DNA from: Clostridium gelidum
GTDB taxonomy: Bacteria > Bacillota > Clostridia > Clostridiales > Clostridiaceae
Direction: 5' to 3'
Assembly: GCF_019977655.1 (NCBI RefSeq)
Contig: NZ_AP024849.1
Location: 1,521,001-1,585,000, forward strand
Length of the DNA stretch: 64,000 bases
The first letter of the stretch is position 1. The number at the start of each line of letters is the position of its first letter. Under the pieces are notes generated by a model. That model saw only the letters and a program-made list of their open reading frames with translations. It searched no databases and had not been told where the DNA came from. This document shows, piece by piece, positions 8,261 through 18,017 of the stretch. A program made the position numbers and the translations under genes.

Positions 8261-9592
8261 ATGGCAAATTATACAAAAGAAGATGTCATTAACTTAGTCA
8301 AGGAGAATGGAGTTAAATTTATAAGACTTCAATTCACAGATATCTTCGGAGCATTAAAAAATGTAGCAATAACTGATAAGCAATTAGATAAGGCACTAAA
8401 TAATGAGTGCATGTTTGATGGATCTTCTATTGATGGGTTCGTTAGAATTGAAGAATCAGACATGAATTTAAGACCAAACTTAGACAGCTTCGTGATATTT
8501 CCATGGAGACCACAACAAGGTAAAGTTGCAAGATTAATTTGTGATGTTTACAGACCAGATGGAACACCATTTGATGGAGATCCAAGATATGTATTAAAGA
8601 AAGCTTTAGATGAAGCTGCGAAGCTTGGATATACTATGAATGTTGGACCAGAATGTGAATTTTTCTTATTTGAAACTGATGAAAATGGTAATGCAACAAC
8701 TAACACTCAAGATAAAGCAGGATATTTTGACTTAGCACCTACAGATTTAGGAGAAAATGCTAGACGTGATATGACTTTAGCTTTAGAAGAAATGGGATTT
8801 GAAATTGAAGCTTCTCATCATGAAGTTGCTGAAGGTCAAAATGAAATAGACTTTAAGTATGGTGATGCTTTAACTACAGCAGATAGAATTATGACATTTA
8901 AATTAGTTGTTAAATCTATTGCTCAAAGACATGGATTATTTGCATCATTTATGCCAAAGCCAATTTTTGGTATCAATGGTTCGGGAATGCATGTTAATAT
9001 GTCATTATTTAAAGATGGAAAGAATGCATTCGTTGACGATAATGATCCAAATGGATTAAGCCCAATAGCGTATAACTTCATTGCTGGATTATTAAAGAAT
9101 ATTAAAGGTATGGCAGCTATAACTAATCCTTTAGTTAATTCATATAAGAGATTAGTGCCAGGATACGAAGCACCAGTTTATTTAGCTTGGTCTTGTAAAA
9201 ACAGAACTCCATTAATCAGAGTACCTGCTGCTCGTGGTGCTGGAACTAGAGTTGAACTTCGATGTCCAGATCCAAGCGCTAACCCATATTTGGTATTAGC
9301 TTGTTTATTACATGCTGGACTTGAAGGTATTAAGGAAAATTTACAACCACCAGCTCAAGTAGAAGCTAATATTTTCCATATGACTGATAAAGAGAGAAAA
9401 GAACAAGGAATTGATAATTTACCAAACAACTTATATGAAGCTGTTAATTTAATGAAGGAAAGCCAACTTGCTAAGAAAGCTTTAGGAGATCATATATTTA
9501 ATAACTATCTGGAAGCAAAAGCTGCTGAATGGGATAATTACAGAATTCATGTACACGATTGGGAAATAAATAACTATCTTAATAGATATTAA
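8261..9592 (+). CDS. glnA: glutamine synthetase, type I
   Basis: It catalyses ATP-dependent amidation of glutamate to glutamine in the cytoplasm and works with GOGAT in ammonium assimilation. The 443-residue length fits the GSI-alpha form of Firmicutes, which lacks the adenylylation insert. Visible motifs are the beta-Grasp FIRLQFTDIFG and DGSSIDGF, the metal-binding PECEFFLFE, the ATP-site segment MPKPIFGINGSGMH, NRTPLIRVPAARG and DPSANPYLVLA. The ATG at 8261 is 9 bases after AAAGGGGG. An upstream in-frame GTG (8225) lies inside the leader terminator and is unlikely to be used. The gene is followed at 41 bases by the ANTAR regulator. Confidence 0.97.
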   Translation: MANYTKEDVINLVKENGVKFIRLQFTDIFGALKNVAITDKQLDKALNNECMFDGSSIDGFVRIEESDMNLRPNLDSFVIFPWRPQQGKVARLICDVYRPDGTPFDGDPRYVLKKALDEAAKLGYTMNVGPECEFFLFETDENGNATTNTQDKAGYFDLAPTDLGENARRDMTLALEEMGFEIEASHHEVAEGQNEIDFKYGDALTTADRIMTFKLVVKSIAQRHGLFASFMPKPIFGINGSGMHVNMSLFKDGKNAFVDDNDPNGLSPIAYNFIAGLLKNIKGMAAITNPLVNSYKRLVPGYEAPVYLAWSCKNRTPLIRVPAARGAGTRVELRCPDPSANPYLVLACLLHAGLEGIKENLQPPAQVEANIFHMTDKERKEQGIDNLPNNLYEAVNLMKESQLAKKALGDHIFNNYLEAKAAEWDNYRIHVHDWEINNYLNRY

Positions 9593-9633
9593 TCCATTAA
9601 TGCCAGTTAATATTATTTAAGGTGGGGATTGCA

Positions 9634-10194
9634 ATGGCGCAAAAAGGAAAAATCATTATAGCATTAAGCAATATTGAGACGGGAAACAAATTAAAGAGTT
9701 TACTAGTCCAAGAAGGCTATGACGTTATAGGACTATGTACTTCCGGAAATGAATTAATTAGATTAGTTATGCAATATTCCCCAGACCTAGTCTTAGTTGG
9801 ATATAAATTTAAGGATATGAGTTTACTAGATGTTTATGAAACTTTAGTAGATGCAACTAGCTTTTTGGCTATTGTAAATGAACCTTATAGGTCATTTATA
9901 GAAGAGGATACTGATATATATTGTATTGGTACTAAAATTTCTAATGTGCTCTTAAGTAATGCTATTGATTTAATTTTTCAAGGGAAAAAGAGAATTAAGA
10001 AGTTAAGAGACAAGGTTGAAAAGTTAGAACATACTCTAGAAGATAGAAAGCTCATTGAAAAGGCCAAAGGAAAGCTTATGTCAACTTCAGGAATTACAGA
10101 GAATGAAGCGTTTAGATATATGCAGAAAATAAGTATGGATTCTGGGAGAACAATGAGAGATATTGCAAGTTTAATATTAAGTGAAATACAATAA
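9634..10194 (+). CDS. ANTAR-domain transcription antiterminator (NasT/AmiR type)
   Basis: The 186-residue protein starts with a receiver-like fold (IIIALSNIETGNKLKSLL through about residue 115) whose phosphoacceptor region is degenerate (SPDLVLVGYK). A coiled coil (KKLRDKVEKLEHTLEDRK) follows, then an ANTAR domain with the signature LIEKAKGKLM and a conserved Ala-Phe-Tyr/Met helix pattern ending in DIASLIL. ANTAR domains bind paired hexaloop RNA hairpins and prevent terminator formation. The position directly behind glnA resembles the glnA-glnR arrangement described in solventogenic clostridia. Candidate RNA targets are the leaders at 8185 and 17814. The ATG at 9634 follows AAGGTGGGG. The input signal, probably nitrogen status, is not visible. 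Confidence 0.9.
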   Translation: MAQKGKIIIALSNIETGNKLKSLLVQEGYDVIGLCTSGNELIRLVMQYSPDLVLVGYKFKDMSLLDVYETLVDATSFLAIVNEPYRSFIEEDTDIYCIGTKISNVLLSNAIDLIFQGKKRIKKLRDKVEKLEHTLEDRKLIEKAKGKLMSTSGITENEAFRYMQKISMDSGRTMRDIASLILSEIQ

Positions 10195-10416
10195 CTTATG
10201 AAGTGGTTCTTAACTTCAGGTAGAGTTTTATTAATAGGAATACAATTTTCTCTCTCGATCTGAAGCTTAGAAGAACCTATTCAGAGGAGAGTGCATCCAT
10301 AATAATCCCTAGGAGTATTGCGGATGTTAGTTATGGGAACAATATAATAAATGTACGAGTAACTATATCAAAAAAAAGATATTTTTACTCGTTATTTATC
10401 TCAAGGAGGAATTTTT
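10195..10416 (+). ncRNA. structured leader of gltBD, no family recognised
   Basis: No gene is present here but several nested helices can be drawn. GGTTCTT (about 10210) pairs with AAGAACC (about 10280) and encloses TTCAG/CTGAA and AGAG/CTCT. CATCC pairs with GGATG around an inner AATA/TATT stem, roughly 10300-10338. ACGAGTAA..TATC pairs with GATA..TTACTCGT at about 10353-10391 just before the ribosome binding site. The last helix has no strong T-tract. I could not match it to T-box, glycine, lysine or other common riboswitches, and no A1/G4 hexaloop is evident. Confidence 0.45.
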
Positions 10417-13400
10417 ATGGAAAACAATAATCCGACTGCACAAGGACTATATAATCCAAGCTTTGAACATGATGCTTGTGGAATTGGAACTATAGTAAAC
10501 ATTGATGGTGAAAAGTCTCATGAAATTTTATCAGACTGTCTGACTATATTAGAAAAATTAGAACATAGAGGTGGTACAGGAGCTGATGAAAATACTGGAG
10601 ATGGAGCAGGTATATTATTTAATGTACCTCACAAGTTCTTTAAAGAAGAACTAAAATCAAAAGGAATAAAACTAGGGCCTGAGGGCGACTATGCTGTTGC
10701 TATGATGTTCTTACCACAAGAAGAAAAGGCAAGAAAAGAAGCTATGAGACTTTTTGAGGATATATCAAAAGAAGAAAATCTTGAACTAATTGGGTGGAGA
10801 GAAGTTCAAACGAATCCTTCAATACTTGGAAAAGCATCTTTAGAGGCAATGCCTTCAATAGTGCAAGCTTTTGTAAAGAGACCTAATGGAACAAAATCAG
10901 GCAAAGAATTTGAAAGAAAATTATATATTGTTAGAAGAAATATAGAAAAAAGAGCTGGATGGATAAGTAAATTCTTAAATGAAACTTTTTATATAGCGTC
11001 TTTTTCATCAAAGACAATTGTATATAAAGGAATGCTTTTATCTACACAACTTCGAGAGTTTTATAAAGACTTAGAAGATGAAAGAGTTGAAACATCTTTA
11101 GCATTAGTTCATTCAAGATATAGCACTAATACATTCCCAAGTTGGGAAAGAGCACATCCAAACAGATTTATGATTCATAATGGTGAAATTAATACACTTC
11201 GTGGAAATGTAAATAAGGTTTATTCCAGAGAAACAAATGTTAGATCTAGAGTACTTGGAAAAGATTTAAACAGAGTATTGCCTATTATAAACAAAGAGGG
11301 GTCAGACTCTGCAATTTTAGACAATAATTTAGAATTTTTATATATGAACGGTATGGATTTAACTAGAGCAGTTATGATGACAATTCCGGAGCCATGGTAT
11401 AAGAGTAAAACTATGAGCACCGAAAAGAGAGCTTTTTATGAATATAATGCTACACTAATGGAACCATGGGATGGTCCGGCATCTATCGTATTTACAGATG
11501 GTGAAAAAGTTGGTGCGGTTTTAGATAGAAATGGTTTAAGACCATCAAGATATTACATAACTAAAGATAGAAGATTAATTCTTTCATCAGAAGTTGGTGC
11601 TTTAGATGTGCCACCTGAAAATGTTGAAAAGAAAGACAGATTAATGCCAGGTAGAATGTTACTTGTAGATACAGTTAAGAAGGAAGTTATAAGTGATGAA
11701 GAATTAAAGAACACTTATGCAAATGAAAATCCTTATGGAGAATGGCTAGAAGAAAATTTAGTTACTTTAGATAAAATTAAAACTAGTAAAAAGTTCAAGA
11801 TTGAATATGATAAAGAAACTATAAAAAGATTAGAAAAGACTTTCGGATATACTTATGAAGAAGTAAAGACAACTATGCTTCCAATGGCTGAAACTGGTGC
11901 AGAACCACTAGCGGCAATGGGAGTAGATACTCCAATAGCAGTGCTATCAAAGCAATCTCAACCATTATTTAATTACTTTAAGCAGTTATTTGCGCAAGTA
12001 ACTAATCCACCTATAGATTCAATTCGAGAAGAAATAGTTACAGCCTCTAATATTTACATAGGACCAGAAGGTAACATATTGGAAGATAGACCAATAAATT
12101 GTGAAGTGCTTAAACTTGACTCACCAATAATAAATGATGAAGAGTTAGCTAAAATAAAGTCACTTAATGATGGGAATTTAAGATCAAAAGTTATTGATAT
12201 TGTGTTTGAAAAAGGTAGCTCTTTAGAAGATGCATTAGATGATTTGTTTGAAAAAGCACAAAGTGCATATGAAAAAGGATATACTGTATTAATATTATCT
12301 GATAGAAATGTATGTGAAGCAAAACTGCCAATTCCATCATTGCTTGCAGTATCAGCACTTCATCAATATTTAGTTCAAAAGGGGACAAGAACATCAGTTG
12401 GATTGATAATTGAAAGTGGAGAGCCAAGAGAAGTTCATCATTTTGCTACTTTAATTGGATTTGGTGCATCAGCTGTAAATCCATATATGGCTTATGAATC
12501 TTTAAGAGGATTAATTGAAGAAGGATTACTTGAAGTAGATTATGATAAGGCTGTTTATAATTATAGTAAAGCAGTACTTAAAGGAATAACTAAAGTACTT
12601 TCTAAAATGGGTATTTCAACAATACAATCTTATCAAGGAGCTCAAATATTTGAAGCTATAGGTATAGGTAAAGAAGTTATTGATAGATATTTTACTAATA
12701 CTACAAGTAGAATTGGTGGAATAGGATTAACTGAAATGCAAAAAGAAGCAGAAATAAATCATGAAAATGGATTTAGACCTAAAACTTATTCTGCTGACTT
12801 TACATTGGATTCACCAGGATATGAAAAACTTAGATCGGGTATCGATGGTGCGGAAGAGCATTTATATAACCCTTTAACTATTCATAAACTTCAAGAAGCT
12901 ACTAGGAATGCAAATTATGAATTATTTAAAGAATATACTTCTTTAATTGATAGTGAAGAAGCTGAAATAAATTTAAGAGGATTATTAGAATTCGATTATA
13001 ATTCTAAAGAAATTCCACTAGAAGAAGTTGAAGCAGTTTCAGAAATAGTTAAGAGATTTAAAACTGGAGCAATGTCTTATGGATCAATTTCTAAAGAAGC
13101 TCATGAAGCGATAGCTATTGCCATGAATAGAATTGGTGGTAGATCTAATACTGGTGAAGGCGGAGAAGATAAAGACAGATGGATTCTTGATGAAAATGGA
13201 GATTCAAGAAGATCTTCAATAAAGCAAATTGCATCTGGTAGATTTGGAGTAACTTCAGAGTATTTGGTAAATGCAGATGAACTTCAAATAAAATTAGCAC
13301 AAGGAGCAAAACCAGGAGAAGGTGGTCAGCTGCCAGCTACAAAGGTTTATCCATGGGTTGCGAGGACTAGACATTCAACTACAGGTGTTGGACTTATATC

Positions 13401-14994
13401 ACCACCACCACATCATGATATTTATTCAATAGAAGATTTAGCTCAATTAATTTATGATTTAAAAAATGCAAATACTGGTGCTAGAATATCTGTTAAGTTG
13501 GTTTCTGAATGTGGAGTTGGTACTGTTGCAGCTGGTGTTGCTAAGGGCGGAGCTGAAGTAATATTAATCTCAGGCTATGATGGAGGAACAGGGGCATCAC
13601 CTAAGAACTCTATTAAAAATGCTGGACTTCCTTGGGAACTAGGACTTGCAGAAGCTCATCAAACTTTACTTCTTAATGATTTAAGAGAAAGAGTTAGAGT
13701 TGAAGTTGATGGTAAGCTTATGTCAGGCCGTGATGTTGCTATTGCTGCACTTCTTGGAGCAGAAGAATTTGGATTTGCAACTGCACCACTTGTAACACTT
13801 GGTTGTGTTATGATGAGAGTTTGTAATTTAGATACTTGCCCTGTAGGTATTGCAACTCAAAATGAAGAGCTTAGAAAGAGATTTAAAGGAAAACCAGAAT
13901 ATGTTGTTAACTTTATGTACTTTATAGCAGAGGAACTTAGAGAAATAATGGCTAAGCTTGGATTTAGAAATATTGATGAAATGATTGGTAGAGTAGATAA
14001 ACTTAAGCAAAGAGAAAATGTTCATGGCTGGAAGGCTAAGAGTGTTGATTTAAGTGCTATACTTTATACTCCAGATAAATATAAAGGTAAAGTCGTTAAA
14101 TTTGATGAAACTAAGAAGTATGACTTTAAATTGAACAAAGTAATGGATGAAAAAATATTTACAAAAAAATTCAAAGATGCTATAGAAAATAAAGAAAAGA
14201 TAAGTTTAGAAATTGACATAACTAATACTGATAGAACCCTTGGAACTATTCTTGGTTCACAAATAACTAAGGCAACTGGATCAGAAGGTTTACCAGAAGA
14301 TACTATAAGCATTAAGTGTAATGGATCAGCAGGTCAAAGCTTTGGAGCATTTATTCCAAAGGGATTAACTTTTGAAGTCGAGGGAGATGCCAATGACTAC
14401 CTTGGTAAGGGATTATCAGGTGGTAAGATTATAGTATATCCTCCAAAGAAATCAACATTTGTAGCTGAAGACAATATTCTAATTGGAAATGTTGCTTTAT
14501 ATGGTGCAACTTCAGGTAAAATATTTATAAATGGTATTGCAGGAGAAAGATTCTGCGTTAGAAATTCAGGTGCAACTGCTGTTGTTGAAGGCGTAGGAGC
14601 TCATGGATGTGAATACATGACAGGTGGAAAAGTTGTTGTTTTAGGTAAAACGGGAATTAACTTTGCTGCAGGCATGAGTGGAGGAATTGCTTACCTTTAT
14701 GAAGAAGATGAATATTTCAGAATAAATTTAAATGAAGAAATGGTTTTATTGGAAGAATTAAGTTTAGAAGATGAAGAAGAATTAAAGAGTTTAATTGAGG
14801 AGCATGTAGGCGTTACAGGGTCCCCAAAAGGAAATAAGATATTATACAACTTTGAAACAGAAAAATCTAAATTCCATAAGATAATTCCAAAAGATTATAA
14901 GAAAGTATTAGAAACTGTTGAGAAGTATAAGAATCTTGGATGTGATGAGGATGAAGCATTAATTAAAACTTTCCAAGAAATTAGAGGAATATAG
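10417..14994 (+). CDS. gltB: glutamate synthase, large subunit
   Basis: With GltD it converts glutamine plus 2-oxoglutarate into two glutamates using reducing equivalents passed through flavin and iron-sulfur centres. The protein is 1525 residues, the usual size. A propeptide ends at HDA, exposing the Ntn-type nucleophile Cys22 (HDACGIG), and EHRGGTGADENTGDGAG completes the class II amidotransferase start. The FMN synthase domain contains QLPATKVYPWVARTRHST, and the 3Fe-4S cysteines lie at 1130, 1136 and 1141 (CVMMRVCNLDTC). A GXGXG-rich beta-helix forms the C-terminus. The start follows CAAGGAGG. It lies 15 bases before gltD and downstream of a structured leader. The Bacillus name for this subunit is gltA. 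Confidence 0.97.
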   Translation: MENNNPTAQGLYNPSFEHDACGIGTIVNIDGEKSHEILSDCLTILEKLEHRGGTGADENTGDGAGILFNVPHKFFKEELKSKGIKLGPEGDYAVAMMFLPQEEKARKEAMRLFEDISKEENLELIGWREVQTNPSILGKASLEAMPSIVQAFVKRPNGTKSGKEFERKLYIVRRNIEKRAGWISKFLNETFYIASFSSKTIVYKGMLLSTQLREFYKDLEDERVETSLALVHSRYSTNTFPSWERAHPNRFMIHNGEINTLRGNVNKVYSRETNVRSRVLGKDLNRVLPIINKEGSDSAILDNNLEFLYMNGMDLTRAVMMTIPEPWYKSKTMSTEKRAFYEYNATLMEPWDGPASIVFTDGEKVGAVLDRNGLRPSRYYITKDRRLILSSEVGALDVPPENVEKKDRLMPGRMLLVDTVKKEVISDEELKNTYANENPYGEWLEENLVTLDKIKTSKKFKIEYDKETIKRLEKTFGYTYEEVKTTMLPMAETGAEPLAAMGVDTPIAVLSKQSQPLFNYFKQLFAQVTNPPIDSIREEIVTASNIYIGPEGNILEDRPINCEVLKLDSPIINDEELAKIKSLNDGNLRSKVIDIVFEKGSSLEDALDDLFEKAQSAYEKGYTVLILSDRNVCEAKLPIPSLLAVSALHQYLVQKGTRTSVGLIIESGEPREVHHFATLIGFGASAVNPYMAYESLRGLIEEGLLEVDYDKAVYNYSKAVLKGITKVLSKMGISTIQSYQGAQIFEAIGIGKEVIDRYFTNTTSRIGGIGLTEMQKEAEINHENGFRPKTYSADFTLDSPGYEKLRSGIDGAEEHLYNPLTIHKLQEATRNANYELFKEYTSLIDSEEAEINLRGLLEFDYNSKEIPLEEVEAVSEIVKRFKTGAMSYGSISKEAHEAIAIAMNRIGGRSNTGEGGEDKDRWILDENGDSRRSSIKQIASGRFGVTSEYLVNADELQIKLAQGAKPGEGGQLPATKVYPWVARTRHSTTGVGLISPPPHHDIYSIEDLAQLIYDLKNANTGARISVKLVSECGVGTVAAGVAKGGAEVILISGYDGGTGASPKNSIKNAGLPWELGLAEAHQTLLLNDLRERVRVEVDGKLMSGRDVAIAALLGAEEFGFATAPLVTLGCVMMRVCNLDTCPVGIATQNEELRKRFKGKPEYVVNFMYFIAEELREIMAKLGFRNIDEMIGRVDKLKQRENVHGWKAKSVDLSAILYTPDKYKGKVVKFDETKKYDFKLNKVMDEKIFTKKFKDAIENKEKISLEIDITNTDRTLGTILGSQITKATGSEGLPEDTISIKCNGSAGQSFGAFIPKGLTFEVEGDANDYLGKGLSGGKIIVYPPKKSTFVAEDNILIGNVALYGATSGKIFINGIAGERFCVRNSGATAVVEGVGAHGCEYMTGGKVVVLGKTGINFAAGMSGGIAYLYEEDEYFRINLNEEMVLLEELSLEDEEELKSLIEEHVGVTGSPKGNKILYNFETEKSKFHKIIPKDYKKVLETVEKYKNLGCDEDEALIKTFQEIRGI

Positions 14995-15008
14995 GAGGGT
15001 TAAGAAAC

Positions 15009-16481
15009 ATGGGTAAACCAACAGGATTTTTAGAGTACGATAGAGAAGAAGGTAAAAATAGAGAACCTAAAGAAAGATTAAAAGACTATAAAGAGTTTCA
15101 TAAAAGACTTCCTTTAGAAAAACAATGCATTCAAGGGGCAAGATGTATGGATTGTGGGGTACCATTTTGTCAATCAGGAGTATTATTTTCAGGTATGGTA
15201 TCAGGATGTCCACTTCACAATTTAATTCCTGAATGGAATGATTTAGTTTATAGAGGAAAATGGGATTTAGCTTATGAAAGATTAAATAAAACTAACCCAT
15301 TCCCTGAATTTACTGGAAGAGTATGTCCAGCACCTTGTGAATCAGCATGTACAGCTGGAATAAATGGACCTTCAATTGCAATAAAAGAAAATGAAAGAAC
15401 TATAATTGATGTTGCTTTTGAAAATGGTACAGTTAAAGCAAATCCTCCACTTAAGAGAACAGGAAAGACAGTTGCAGTAATTGGTTCGGGTCCAGCAGGA
15501 CTTGCAGCAGCAGATACATTAAATAAATGTGGTCATAAGGTTACTGTATTAGAAAGAAGTGACAGACCAGGTGGATTATTGATGTATGGAATTCCTAACA
15601 TGAAGCTTGATAAAGAGGTTATTTTAAGAAGAGTACATCTTATGGCAGAAGAAGGAGTTAAATTTGTAAACAATGCAAATGTTGGTGACAACTATGATGC
15701 AAAACAAATATCAAACGAATATGATGCAGTAGTTCTTGCAACAGGAGCATCAGAACCAAGAGATCTTCAAGTAGAAGGAAGAGCTGAAGCTAAAGGAGTT
15801 TATTTTGCAGTAGATTTCTTAAAATCCAATACTAAAAGTCTTTTAGATTCAAATCACTCAGATAATAACTACATTTCTGCAAAAGATAAAAATGTAATTG
15901 TAATTGGTGGTGGAGATACAGGAACAGACTGCGTTGGAACTTCACTTAGACATGGCTGCAAATCATTAGTACAATTTGAAATAATGGGAGAGCCAGGGAA
16001 AGAAAGAAGTGCAAATAATCCATGGCCAGAATGGCCTAAAGTTCTAAAGGTTGACTATGGCCAAGAAGAATTTATAGAGTTATATGGCAAAGATCCACGA
16101 GAATATTTAACAACAGTTACAGCTCTTCATAAAGATAAAGATGGAAATGTTGAAAGTGTTGATACTGTAAAAGTTGAATGGAAAAAGGATGAGAGTGGAA
16201 GATTTTCACCAATACCAGTTAAAGGATCAGAAAAAATTTATAAAGCTGAACTTGTATTACTTGCAATGGGATTCACTGGTTCACAAAACTACATTAAAGA
16301 TGCTTTTGGTGTAGAATCAGATCCGAGAACTAATATAAAAGCAGGAGAAGCAGATTTTAGAACTAATATTCCTAAAATCTTTGCAACAGGTGATGCTAGA
16401 CGAGGTCAATCACTAGTTGTAACTGCAATAAATGAAGGAATACAAGCAGGAATAGCTGTTAATAAATTTTTAAGAAAATAA
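15009..16481 (+). CDS. gltD: glutamate synthase, small subunit
   Basis: This 490-residue subunit is the FAD-containing NAD(P)H dehydrogenase that feeds electrons to GltB. The N-terminal region carries two cysteine clusters for 4Fe-4S centres (CIQGARCMDCGVPFC and CPAPCESAC). Two Rossmann motifs follow: VAVIGSGPAGLAAAD for FAD and VIVIGGGDTGTDC for NAD(P)H. The C-terminus has the FAD-binding IFATGDARRGQSLVVTAI. The start codon follows AGGAGGG and is 15 bases after the gltB stop codon, so the two are co-transcribed and in the stoichiometric order typical of the operon. Confidence 0.96.
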   Translation: MGKPTGFLEYDREEGKNREPKERLKDYKEFHKRLPLEKQCIQGARCMDCGVPFCQSGVLFSGMVSGCPLHNLIPEWNDLVYRGKWDLAYERLNKTNPFPEFTGRVCPAPCESACTAGINGPSIAIKENERTIIDVAFENGTVKANPPLKRTGKTVAVIGSGPAGLAAADTLNKCGHKVTVLERSDRPGGLLMYGIPNMKLDKEVILRRVHLMAEEGVKFVNNANVGDNYDAKQISNEYDAVVLATGASEPRDLQVEGRAEAKGVYFAVDFLKSNTKSLLDSNHSDNNYISAKDKNVIVIGGGDTGTDCVGTSLRHGCKSLVQFEIMGEPGKERSANNPWPEWPKVLKVDYGQEEFIELYGKDPREYLTTVTALHKDKDGNVESVDTVKVEWKKDESGRFSPIPVKGSEKIYKAELVLLAMGFTGSQNYIKDAFGVESDPRTNIKAGEADFRTNIPKIFATGDARRGQSLVVTAINEGIQAGIAVNKFLRK

Positions 16482-16498
16482 GATACACACATTAGAAA

Positions 16499-16560
16499 AG
16501 AGCAGCTATGCACTTATAAAAAGAGTAGCTATGCTACAATACGGAACTTTTCTGCATATA
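16499..16560 (+). repeat. short fragment related to dispersed repeat R1
   Basis: AGAGCAGCTATGCAC and AGAGTAGCTATGCTA stand in near-direct repeat. AAAAAGAGTAGCTATG and GCATATAAGA recur at the left edge of the R1 copy at about 35,000. This looks like an eroded end of the same element. Confidence 0.4.
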
Positions 16561-16574
16561 AGATCATTATAAAA

Positions 16575-16614
16575 AATAATACCTTTAGGAAAATTTCTAG
16601 AGGTATTATTTATT
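16575..16614 (+). terminator. terminator after gltBD
   Basis: AATAATACCT (16575-16584) pairs exactly with AGGTATTATT (16601-16610), followed by TATTTT. Confidence 0.75.
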
Positions 16615-16742
16615 TTCATGTGCTTTATTATAAAAATAAAGTTATAATAATTAGAAAAACTATAAAATATATGAATATAATTTAATAGTGTGCTGATATT
16701 AGGCACAATCAAAAAATGAAAGATAATGAGATGGTGTAAATA

Positions 16743-17660
16743 ATGAAAGTTTTTAGAAATGATATTAATCAAATAAGATCTGGGTGGAAAATAGGAATTG
16801 TTTTTAGCTCGTTTTATATTACAATATTAATGATTTCATCAATTTTTACTATAATATATTCTGTAATTGCTATGGTTAATAATTCGGAATTTGTATCAGA
16901 CCAAATTAGTAATACAGATTATATACAAGAACAATTTTCAGGTATGACCCATTTTCCAGCGGTATTTTTACAGTTAATGCAGTGCATGGCTATGATATTT
17001 TTTATTGTTCTATTTTGGAGAGTATTAGATGGAAGAAAACTTAAAGATATTGGGCTTACTAATATAAAAAGTAGCTCAAAGGATCTGTGTATTGGATTAT
17101 TAATTGGAGCAATATCTTTTACAATTGTTGCAATTGTATTGCTAACAACAAAATCTGTAGAATTAGCAAATGACTTTAATAAACCTAAATTTTCTTTAGT
17201 ATTAATTATACAGCTAATTATTTTTATTTTTGTAGGATTTAATGAAGAACTTTTTAGAGGATATTGTATGACTGTTTTAAAACAAACTAAAAAATCATGG
17301 ATACCTATTATAGTTTCATCAGTAATTTTTGCATTAATGCATTCAATGAATGCTGGTATAAGTTTATTAGCTTATATCAATTTATTTTTATTTGGAATCT
17401 CCATGGGATATTTATTTATGAAAACTAAAAATATATGGATGTGCATAGGTTATCATATAACATGGAATTACTTTCAAGGGGATGTTTTTGGATTTTTAGT
17501 AAGTGGTAATGTTACAGATTCTATATATGCTATAAGGACAATAAGTCCAAATCTAATTAATGGAGGTAGCTTTGGACCAGAGGGTGGACTAGTAGTTACA
17601 ATATTATTAGTGATAACAATTTTCATAATATATAGATTTTTACCTAGTAGAAAAGCTTAG
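16743..17660 (+). CDS. CPBP family intramembrane metalloprotease
   Basis: A polytopic membrane protein of 305 residues with the three CPBP (CAAX-protease-like) motifs: NEELFRGY (EExxxR), HSMNAG with the catalytic His on the next helix, and the late HITWN motif. Members are glutamate-type intramembrane proteases; many bacterial ones act in signalling or in bacteriocin immunity, but the substrate here is unknown. An unusually long extracytoplasmic segment lies between the first two helices (residues about 40-75). The ribosome binding site is weak (GAGATGG). The gene stands alone between gltBD and glnN, with no visible link to nitrogen metabolism. Confidence 0.85.
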   Translation: MKVFRNDINQIRSGWKIGIVFSSFYITILMISSIFTIIYSVIAMVNNSEFVSDQISNTDYIQEQFSGMTHFPAVFLQLMQCMAMIFFIVLFWRVLDGRKLKDIGLTNIKSSSKDLCIGLLIGAISFTIVAIVLLTTKSVELANDFNKPKFSLVLIIQLIIFIFVGFNEELFRGYCMTVLKQTKKSWIPIIVSSVIFALMHSMNAGISLLAYINLFLFGISMGYLFMKTKNIWMCIGYHITWNYFQGDVFGFLVSGNVTDSIYAIRTISPNLINGGSFGPEGGLVVTILLVITIFIIYRFLPSRKA

Positions 17661-17700
17661 TACGTTTATTACCTTTTTAATAGAAAATCGAATTTTAGTA

Positions 17701-17729
17701 TTGAATATCCTTTAACAATATAGTATAAT
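17701..17729 (+). promoter_or_regulatory. sigma-A promoter for glnN
   Basis: TTGAAT (17701-17706), a 17-base spacer and TATAAT (17724-17729) predict a start near 17736 and a leader of about 280 bases. Just after it, ATATATAGAACT and AGTTTTATATAT form a strong first hairpin with an ATGGT apical loop. Confidence 0.7.
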
Positions 17730-17813
17730 TAATACAGTTAATATATAGAACTATGGTAGTTTTATATATAAGAACCCGAGTAATAGAAGGTTTAGATTAT
17801 TAATTAAATAAAA

Positions 17814-17868
17814 TTTTAGCAATGGAGCTAAAGAATATTAAAATATTTCTTTAGTTCTTTATTTTTTT
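17814..17868 (+). promoter_or_regulatory. ANTAR-type hexaloop hairpin overlapping an intrinsic terminator (glnN leader)
   Basis: TTTTAGC (17814-17820) pairs with GCTAAAG (17827-17833) around the hexaloop AATGGA, which again has A at loop position 1 and G at position 4. The 3' arm of this hairpin is also the 5' arm of a terminator: GAGCTAAAGAATAT pairs with ATATTTCTTTAGTTC, followed by TTTTTTT near 17868. The mutually exclusive design matches the glnA leader. It suggests that one ANTAR regulator controls both glutamine synthetases. Confidence 0.65.
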
Positions 17869-18017
17869 GATATGAATTTTATTCCTAATATGTAATTTAA
17901 AGGATAATATTTGCTGTTTTAATGTATATTTTTTTGTTAACAATTTAATATTAATAAATTATAAATTAGTTAACAACAATTTAAATAATGTTTTATATCT
18001 GAAAGGGGATTTTATTA

